This document shows, piece by piece, positions 1 through 4,400 of a stretch of 5,886 nucleotides of DNA (positions within the stretch are counted from its first letter, which is position 1; every line of letters begins with the position of its first letter). A program made the translations under genes and the position numbers. The DNA is taken from positions 1 through 5,886 of the forward strand of contig CACZQU010000046.1 of the NCBI GenBank assembly GCA_902783305.1, given 5' to 3'. The notes under the pieces were generated by a model. It ran no database searches and was not told the origin of the DNA. It worked only from the letters and a program-made list of their open reading frames with translations. This stretch comes from an uncultured Lachnospiraceae bacterium. GTDB taxonomy: Bacteria; Bacillota; Clostridia; Lachnospirales; Lachnospiraceae.

Positions 1-314
1 ACAGTTCTGCTCCGGCATATGTACGGGCAAGAATTGTCTTTTCGAGTCTGTGGGCAAAGGAGATCTGCCAGGAGCCTGTGATCGGGGAAGGATGGAGCTT
101 TGACGGCACTTATTATCACTATGAAGAAGCGGTTGCGCCTTCTCACTCAGCCACACCTCTGTTCACCCATATCACTTTTCGGGAGGATGTCAGCAAAGAG
201 CAGATTCAGGATTGCCTCCCCTTTGAGATTTTCATTTATGCAGAGGGCGTATGTGCCGGGGAAGCAGCGGCTCAGGAAGCCTGGAGCCGTGTGGAAGGAG
301 GAAGCGGGACTTGA
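1..314 (+). CDS. TasA/CalY/BsaA-like secreted fibre protein, C-terminal part (5' end outside window)
   Basis: The frame is open from the window edge (first complete codon at base 3) to a TGA at 312-314, giving 103 residues of a protein whose start lies upstream. Visible residues 4-13 read PAYVRARIVF, a beta-strand like that following the PG..K.P.V.N segment in this family. Residues 31-40 (WSFDGTYYHY) match the W-x-F-[DN]-G-x-Y-Y-x-Y motif of the gene at 1778-2989 (WIFNGGYYYY). A PLFTHITF strand follows, and the C-terminus ends in the alternating strand and QEAW signature that also closes the gene at 3546-4175 (CQEAW). These shared motifs place it as a TasA-like extracellular subunit, probably a SipW substrate, but the signal peptide is not visible. 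Its stop overlaps the TTG start of the next gene, which suggests translational coupling. Function in a matrix fibre is inferred from family and context. Confidence 0.8.
   Translation, partial: SSAPAYVRARIVFSSLWAKEICQEPVIGEGWSFDGTYYHYEEAVAPSHSATPLFTHITFREDVSKEQIQDCLPFEIFIYAEGVCAGEAAAQEAWSRVEGGSGT
295..301 (+). promoter_or_regulatory. Ribosome binding site AAGGAGG fixing a TTG start
   Basis: AAGGAGG lies 9 bases before TTG 311, inside the last codons of the upstream gene. It supports TTG 311 over the ATG at 251, which would overlap the upstream gene by 64 bases and put a non-signal-like stretch ahead of the hydrophobic core. Confidence 0.75.
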
Positions 315-1000
315 AAACAGCCGGAAAAATCATAGCTGGCTGCGCTGCGGGATTCCTGCTTTTATCTCCCTTGTGCAGCATCGCTTACCGGACAGATTTT
401 GCATCCATCGAAAACCATTTTACCGTCCGGAGCATTCCCTCAGATTTGTCAGCAGTACTGAAGGAACCGTCATGGGAGCCGGAGAGAGGACTTGTGCTGG
501 TTCCTGGGCGGATCGTGCCAAAGGATCCTCAGATAGAGAATCTGTCTGAAACCGATACCGATGAGCTTGCGGCGCTTTGCGTATCTTTTCGTTATACTGC
601 GCAATGCCCTGACGAGGCTCTCAGAGGACAGGCTTTGTCTGCGCAGGATATGCATCTCCTGACCCGGATCCTGTCCGTAGATTATAACGCGGATCAGGAA
701 AACCCGGAATGGATCCGGTTCGATGGAGAAACCGGAACGGATCCGGTTCAGCACTTTTACTACCGGCAATGTCTGAAAAGGAATGCGCCTGGCCTGGGGG
801 AAGTGACCACTCCCGTGTTTACCGCGATCAGCATTGCTGACGATGCGGATAATGAGCAGATTGATTCGATTGATTCCATCGGTGGATTTGACCTTATTAT
901 AGAGGGATGCATCGTGGATGCGGGGGAAGGGACAGATCATATTGAAGCTGAAGAGGCTTATCGGAAGCATTTGTTTGTTTTTGGCGGACAGGAATCCTGA
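311..1000 (+). CDS. TasA/CalY/BsaA-like secreted fibre protein
   Basis: With the TTG start the product is 229 residues. Residues 1-25 form a signal peptide (MKTAGK, then a hydrophobic core). The stretch IAY at 24-26 and N-x-F-T-V at 35-39 fall at exactly the same residue numbers as in the next gene, so the two N-termini are clearly homologous. Here Arg40 replaces the usual glycine after NxFTV. The family core follows: EPSW at 52-55, then VPGRIVPKDPQIEN at 64-77, matching LPGETIRKDPVIVN in the gene at 3546. A HFYYRQ strand at 148-153, TPVFTAISI and a C-terminal acidic helix-like tail with an EAEEAY ending complete the pattern. It is likely exported, cut by the SipW encoded downstream, and a subunit of an extracellular fibre. 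It starts in the TTGA overlap with the previous gene. The family assignment is fairly sure; its exact role among five paralogues is unknown. Confidence 0.82.
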   Translation: MKTAGKIIAGCAAGFLLLSPLCSIAYRTDFASIENHFTVRSIPSDLSAVLKEPSWEPERGLVLVPGRIVPKDPQIENLSETDTDELAALCVSFRYTAQCPDEALRGQALSAQDMHLLTRILSVDYNADQENPEWIRFDGETGTDPVQHFYYRQCLKRNAPGLGEVTTPVFTAISIADDADNEQIDSIDSIGGFDLIIEGCIVDAGEGTDHIEAEEAYRKHLFVFGGQES

Positions 1001-1042
1001 CAGAATGATCCGCGGTATTATTGTTTACAGAAAGGAAAAGAT

Positions 1043-1747
1043 ATGATGAAGAAAAACCTGATTATTGCGGCTGCGGCGATTGCCGTTCTGGGAATGGTAA
1101 CGGGACAGACGATTGCGTATTTTACAGCATCCCAGACAAAGACAAATACCTTTACCGTTGGGGACCTGGATATAGAGGAGAGCGAGCCCGCATGGGATGA
1201 TGAAAACGACGGAAAAGATATGTATCCTGGGCTTACCTTATATAAGGATCCCACGGTAAAAAACGTTTCCACCGGTAATACGGGAGAGGAACCGGGCTAC
1301 TTCAGGATGTTTATTGAAGTAAAGGACAAATCCGGTCAGAGAATCACGGACAGCAGCCGCCTGAACCTGATCCTTCAGACGATCCGGTTTGATTCGACAT
1401 ATGATTCTTCCCAGAAATCTTCTTCATTACTGAAGGAGGGAAAAGTCCCTGGTTATTCCCTGAATGATCTGAAGGACATTCCTATGTACAATAAAACGGA
1501 TTTCGAGGAAGATGCTTCCCACTCGGCGAGCGGACTGTACTGTTTTAAATACAAGAACAACTTCTGCATAGGTGACGAGGCAATCCTGTTTACCAATATT
1601 GTTATTCCCACGGATTGGGGGAAAACAGAACTTTCGCGGCTGGGAGAATATCAGCTGGATGTTCGTGTAGAAGCGATCCAGAGCAAAGGCTTCAGCAGCC
1701 GTGAAGAAGCTCTTCTGGCTCTGGACAGGGAGATGGGCACGGAATAA
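1043..1747 (+). CDS. TasA/CalY-like SipW-dependent secreted protein
   Basis: The product is 234 residues from ATG 1043; ATG 1046 is an equally possible start one codon later. AAAGGA at 1031-1036 is a modest ribosome site. The signal peptide is the most typical SipW kind here: MMKKN, an Ala/Ile-rich core, then TIAYFTAS with likely cleavage near Ala25, followed by NTFTVG at 35-40. The family core EPAW (48-51) and YPGLTLYKDPTVKN (61-74) follows, then EPGYFRMFIEV, a strand typical of TasA-like beta-sandwiches. Residues 164-171 (GLYCFKYK) and ILFTNIVIP correspond to the YYYY and PLFT strands of the other paralogues, and the end carries VRVEAIQSKG with a final EEAL segment. Cys167 and Cys175 sit close enough for a possible disulphide. 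The protein lacks any membrane anchor, so it is probably a main fibre subunit released by SipW. That subunit role is inference. Confidence 0.87.
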   Translation: MMKKNLIIAAAAIAVLGMVTGQTIAYFTASQTKTNTFTVGDLDIEESEPAWDDENDGKDMYPGLTLYKDPTVKNVSTGNTGEEPGYFRMFIEVKDKSGQRITDSSRLNLILQTIRFDSTYDSSQKSSSLLKEGKVPGYSLNDLKDIPMYNKTDFEEDASHSASGLYCFKYKNNFCIGDEAILFTNIVIPTDWGKTELSRLGEYQLDVRVEAIQSKGFSSREEALLALDREMGTE

Positions 1748-1750
1748 CGC

Positions 1751-1769
1751 GCCAGAAAGGCGGTCTGGC
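1751..1769 (+). repeat. Small intergenic hairpin (6-bp stem, 7-base loop)
   Basis: GCCAGA (1751-1756) and TCTGGC (1764-1769) are perfect inverted repeats around the loop AAGGCGG. No T-run follows, so it is not an intrinsic terminator. The only purine-rich AAGG in this gap sits in the loop, 17 bases or more from the next ATG. It may be a weak mRNA processing or stability element, or chance. Confidence 0.4.
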
Positions 1770-1777
1770 ATAGAAAG

Positions 1778-2989
1778 ATGAATCGAAAAGAACCTACGGA
1801 TTCCAGACTCCGGCGAAAAGAGAGAGGAATGGGAATGCTTGCCGTTGTTGTCTGGCTGCTTCTTGCGGCAGCTGTGGCGGCTGGCTGGCAGACGGCAGGG
1901 CATGCGGTGAACATCCTCACAACACCAGGCTTCAGAACCGTCATCACAGAAGAATATGATCCTCCTGAAAGAGTGTTTCCTTCGGAGCAGATTACCAAAA
2001 AAGTATATGTAAAAAACACCGGCTCCCAAGATGCCGTCGTCAGGATCCGTCTGGAAAAACAATTCGGAGTCCTTGGGGAGGATGGAGTCTTCCGGGAAGA
2101 GGAATCCCTTGATCCTGGCCTGATCCGGATTCATTTCGACGACACGGGAACGTGGATCTTTAACGGTGGCTATTATTACTATACGGATGTGCTGAAGCCT
2201 GGACAGACCACCAGAGAACCGTTGATGAAATCGTTTACCCTGGAACAGACAATGTCGAACCTGTATCAGGGGTATGCCGGGAGAATTGAAGTCTTTATGG
2301 AAAGTGTCCAGGCGGAATCAAATGGTGTTGAAATCTGGGGATTGACGGCGAAGGATCTGGGGATCGCATACGAGAAGATGGTAAAGGACAGTATGACGGA
2401 GGTCGTATTTGACAGTCCGGAAAATGGCTTTATTTTTCAGGCAGAGAATACAGATTTGTTTGCTTCCTTCAAAAACCTGATGCCTGGCTGCATGAGGACA
2501 CAGACGATCCGGATTCGAAATCAGTCGAACCAGCCGGTCAGAATCCGGCTGAGAGCGGAAAATGCGGAACAGGATACCATGAACCAGGAACAGAAGGAGC
2601 TTGTCGGGAAGCTTCTGACGGAGTATGCCCAGGTTGAGATTACCGAAGAGGGAAATGCTCTTTATAAAGGAAGCGTGGATGGAAACCTGTCAGGAAAAAA
2701 AGGTGAAGAAGGAATGGGATCATGGATTCTTCTTGGGAAATATGCTCCGGGAGAAGAAAAAGATCTGACCGTATCATTATCTGTTTCTCCGGAAATGGAT
2801 AATTCCTTCAGCAAACTGCTGGGAAAAGTAAAGTGGGTCTTCCAGGCGGAGGACACATACTCCGACTATCCGTATACCGGCGACAGCTCGAAGACGGGTA
2901 TCTGGATGGCGTTTATGATGGTGTGTGCGGTTTGTATTGCGGTATCCTTGTTCATCTTCAGGAGAAGACGAAAATGCGGCTCGCGATAA
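1778..2989 (+). CDS. Two-domain TasA/BsaA-like surface protein with YPYTG sorting-type C-terminus
   Basis: The product is 403 residues, nearly twice the size of its paralogues. The N-terminus is basic (RLRRKER at 10-16) followed by a hydrophobic segment at about 20-36. The canonical AYF-type SipW site is not evident. Domain 1 carries VFPSEQITKKVYVKNTG (66-82), then VVRIRLEK and WIFNGGYYYYTDV from 126. It closes with VFMESVQAES, like the ends of the single-domain paralogues. Domain 2 repeats the same layout: NLMPGCMRTQTIRIRNQSN from 233, then VRIRLRAE. The C-terminus has YPYTGD at 364-369, a membrane segment at about 374-394 and RRRRK at 395-399, the tripartite form of a cell-wall sorting signal with Tyr in place of Leu. 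It may be a wall-anchored or sortase-polymerised subunit. No strong ribosome site precedes ATG 1778; ATG 1829 or 1835, behind AGAGAGGA, are alternative starts. The last 16 bases overlap sipW. Confidence 0.82.
   Translation: MNRKEPTDSRLRRKERGMGMLAVVVWLLLAAAVAAGWQTAGHAVNILTTPGFRTVITEEYDPPERVFPSEQITKKVYVKNTGSQDAVVRIRLEKQFGVLGEDGVFREEESLDPGLIRIHFDDTGTWIFNGGYYYYTDVLKPGQTTREPLMKSFTLEQTMSNLYQGYAGRIEVFMESVQAESNGVEIWGLTAKDLGIAYEKMVKDSMTEVVFDSPENGFIFQAENTDLFASFKNLMPGCMRTQTIRIRNQSNQPVRIRLRAENAEQDTMNQEQKELVGKLLTEYAQVEITEEGNALYKGSVDGNLSGKKGEEGMGSWILLGKYAPGEEKDLTVSLSVSPEMDNSFSKLLGKVKWVFQAEDTYSDYPYTGDSSKTGIWMAFMMVCAVCIAVSLFIFRRRRKCGSR
2960..2966 (+). promoter_or_regulatory. Ribosome binding site for sipW inside the upstream gene
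   Basis: AGGAGAA lies about 7-9 bases before ATG 2974. It selects this start over ATG 2833 in the same frame, whose extra 47 residues are read from the upstream gene in another frame and do not resemble a signal peptidase. Confidence 0.7.
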
Positions 2990-3495
2990 AAGCTGTCCGG
3001 TTTACCTCCCGGACTATTCTGAGCCTTCTCCTGTTCCTTTCACTCGTCCTTCTGCTTCCCGCCGCCGCAGGATACCGGCCTTATATCGTAACCTCCGGGA
3101 GCATGGAGCCGTCAATTCCGGCGGGATCTCTGATCTATGTGAAACCGACCGGGTTTGACCGGCTTAAGGAAGGTATGGTGATTACCTATGTCCTTCCTTC
3201 GGGCAGCCCTGTCATCACTCACCGGATTGTACGTACTGATCCGAAGAAAAACAGAGTGTTTACCAAAGGGGATGCAAATTCACAGGAGGATGCTTCACCA
3301 GTGTACGGGAAACAGGTGATAGGAAAAGCAGCCTGGTATATCCCCGTAATCGGTTTTTTTCTGCTGACGGCAGGAAACAGGAGAGGAAAGAGACTGGTTC
3401 TGATCTGGTGTTTACTGTTCCTGATCACTGCCCGGAGAAAAAGCCGGGTACTGTCTCGAAGCAGTGAAACGGTGAATGACGGAACCGGAAGCTGA
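2974..3495 (+). CDS. sipW: SipW-type (ER-type) signal peptidase I
   Basis: This membrane peptidase of 173 residues cleaves signal peptides of TasA-like proteins at the outer face of the membrane. An N-terminal membrane segment spans about residues 14-33. The catalytic serine lies in TSGSMEPSIPAG (Ser43), and the general-base position carries His83 in VITHRIV, not lysine. This Ser/His arrangement marks the ER/archaeal-type branch to which SipW belongs, as opposed to bacterial Ser/Lys Lep enzymes. The third conserved box reads FTKGDANSQED (96-106), with Asp100 or Asp106 as the acidic partner. Two hydrophobic stretches near the C-terminus (about 119-133 and 141-153) suggest a C-terminal hairpin or second anchor, followed by a basic tail. 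The size is close to that of Bacillus SipW. It overlaps the previous gene by 16 bases, implying coupled translation. Its position among five TasA-like genes supports a dedicated role. Confidence 0.93.
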   Translation: MRLAIKAVRFTSRTILSLLLFLSLVLLLPAAAGYRPYIVTSGSMEPSIPAGSLIYVKPTGFDRLKEGMVITYVLPSGSPVITHRIVRTDPKKNRVFTKGDANSQEDASPVYGKQVIGKAAWYIPVIGFFLLTAGNRRGKRLVLIWCLLFLITARRKSRVLSRSSETVNDGTGS

Positions 3496-3545
3496 CCGGG
3501 TTTTGAGAGCGATAAACATAGGTTTACACAGGAGAGGAAGAGAAT

Positions 3546-4175
3546 ATGAAGTGGGGAAAAGCAGGATACTATTGCCTGACAGCAGTGTTTCTTCTGGGAA
3601 ATCCGTTCATGCCGCGGGCTGAGGAACCGGAGAGTTATACGGTTCACAGCACACAACCCGGACTTCTTTGCAATCATTTTACCTTCGGAAAAATCGGAAT
3701 TGAACTGAAGGAGCCGTCTTATCAGGAAGGACAGATTATCCTTCCGGGTGAGACAATCCGGAAAGATCCGGTTATCGTCAATACCGGAGAGATTGAAGTC
3801 TATGCTTTTCTGGAAATCCTTATTCCAATGGCAAAGATAAGGACCTCATCTTCCCCTTATACTACTCCTTCAGACCCAATGGAGTTGTTGAGCTTTTCCC
3901 TTAACGACATGTGGGAAGTAATACTGAGAGAGCAGGTCACATCTGAGGAAAGCGCCGTTACGCAGATGCGGTATGTTTTAGGCTGCAAAGAGGGTCTGAA
4001 AACAGGAGAACAGACTGCTCCGGCTTTTACACAGCTGACTGCTGCAGATTATCTGGAGGGAGAACTGGCTGACGGGGAAACCATAATCATTCCCGTGTCA
4101 GCACACGCTATTCAGGCTGAGGGACATGGGAGTTGTCAGGAGGCGTGGGAAAGGTACAGGGAAATCCAGGTTTGA
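3546..4175 (+). CDS. TasA/CalY/BsaA-like secreted protein downstream of sipW
   Basis: The product is 209 residues from ATG 3546, preceded by GGAGAGGAAG at 3531-3540. The signal peptide is short: MKWGKAGYY, a hydrophobic core, then MPRAEEPE with likely cleavage near Ala25. The AYF-like site seen in the gene at 1043 is absent, so cleavage by SipW is less certain. NHFTFG at 43-48 corresponds to N-x-F-T-x-G of the paralogues. The family core is very clear: EPSYQEG (56-62) and LPGETIRKDPVIVNTG (66-81), then VYAFLEILIP. Later come TAPAFTQLT and the closing IQAEG plus CQEAW signature, nearly the same as the end of the gene at 1-314. It has no C-terminal anchor. It follows sipW by 50 bases, with no convincing terminator between, so cotranscription is likely. 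It may be a minor or capping subunit, but this is a guess. Confidence 0.83.
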   Translation: MKWGKAGYYCLTAVFLLGNPFMPRAEEPESYTVHSTQPGLLCNHFTFGKIGIELKEPSYQEGQIILPGETIRKDPVIVNTGEIEVYAFLEILIPMAKIRTSSSPYTTPSDPMELLSFSLNDMWEVILREQVTSEESAVTQMRYVLGCKEGLKTGEQTAPAFTQLTAADYLEGELADGETIIIPVSAHAIQAEGHGSCQEAWERYREIQV

Positions 4176-4337
4176 AGGGCTTATGGAATGGCTGTGCACA
4201 ACAGGTTTCTGCCGGCAGGACGAATCGGAGCTGAAAACAGTACCTGTTCAGCTGCGGATTTTGCGCAGTTACGGCGGCAGGAGCGGCCCATTGCTGCAGC
4301 TGTGGAGCTGTGCCTGCCGCTGCCCGTTGATTTTATT

Positions 4338-4370
4338 GTCAGTGCCTCGCAGCAGGTGCGAGGCACTGAC
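4338..4370 (+). terminator. Perfect 13-bp hairpin, possible attenuator or terminator
   Basis: GTCAGTGCCTCGC (4338-4350) and GCGAGGCACTGAC (4358-4370) are exact reverse complements around the 7-base loop AGCAGGT. A TTTTT run starts at 4380, nine bases after the stem. That is farther than in a canonical intrinsic terminator, so termination may be weak or absent. It stands 30 bases before the TTG start of the large gene and could reduce transcription into it or stabilise the upstream mRNA end. Confidence 0.45.
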
Positions 4371-4388
4371 TGACTTGCGTTTTTGATG

Positions 4389-4393
4389 AGGAG
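4389..4393 (+). promoter_or_regulatory. Ribosome binding site AGGAG supporting a TTG start
   Basis: AGGAG lies 7 bases before TTG 4401. The ATG at 4394 begins one base after this AGGAG, is in another frame and soon meets a stop, so TTG 4401 is the better start. Confidence 0.7.
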
Positions 4394-4400
4394 ATGACAA

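Larger units (their letters stand above)
4176..4400 (+). promoter_or_regulatory. Structured 225-base intergenic region, candidate leader or attenuator RNA
   Basis: No convincing gene is seen here, but inverted repeats follow one another almost without gaps: AACAGGT 4200-4206 with ACCTGTT 4242-4248 (enclosing the palindrome CTGCCGGCAG 4209-4218); AGCTGCG 4250-4256 with CGCAGTT 4264-4270 (one G-U); GCGGCAGG 4274-4281 with CCTGCCGC 4313-4320, containing CAGCT-GTGG-AGCTG 4297-4310; and a perfect 13-bp hairpin at 4338-4370. I do not recognise a known riboswitch class, and conserved c-di-GMP-I riboswitch landmarks are not evident. No good sigma-A promoter pair was found. A structured leader governing the large gene that follows is the simplest reading. 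A small RNA or an inserted repeat element is also possible. A 61-codon ORF at 4188-4373, behind AAGGG, is in the frame of the preceding gene but looks unlike any family I know. Confidence 0.5.

Noticed and set aside
100..549. ORF of 149 codons on the + strand
   Set aside because: It is out of frame with both TasA-like genes it crosses and its product shows no export signal or family motif.
711..750. Direct repeat GGATCCGGTTC at 711 and 739
   Set aside because: It is within coding sequence, and the ATCCGG hexamer recurs across the window because of Ile-Arg and similar codon pairs; no site function is supported.
997..1021. CTGACA ... TATTAT as a promoter before the gene at 1043
   Set aside because: The spacer is only 13 bases, far from the usual 17, and the genes are packed like an operon.
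1427..2134. Long antisense ORF (235 codons) over two TasA-like genes
   Set aside because: It lacks family features and lies opposite two genes with clear signal peptides and conserved motifs; it is a shadow of their codon use.
3485..3504. CCGG...CCGG inverted repeat followed by TTTT at the end of sipW
   Set aside because: The stem is only 4 bp before a bulge and overlaps the sipW stop; too weak to call a terminator.
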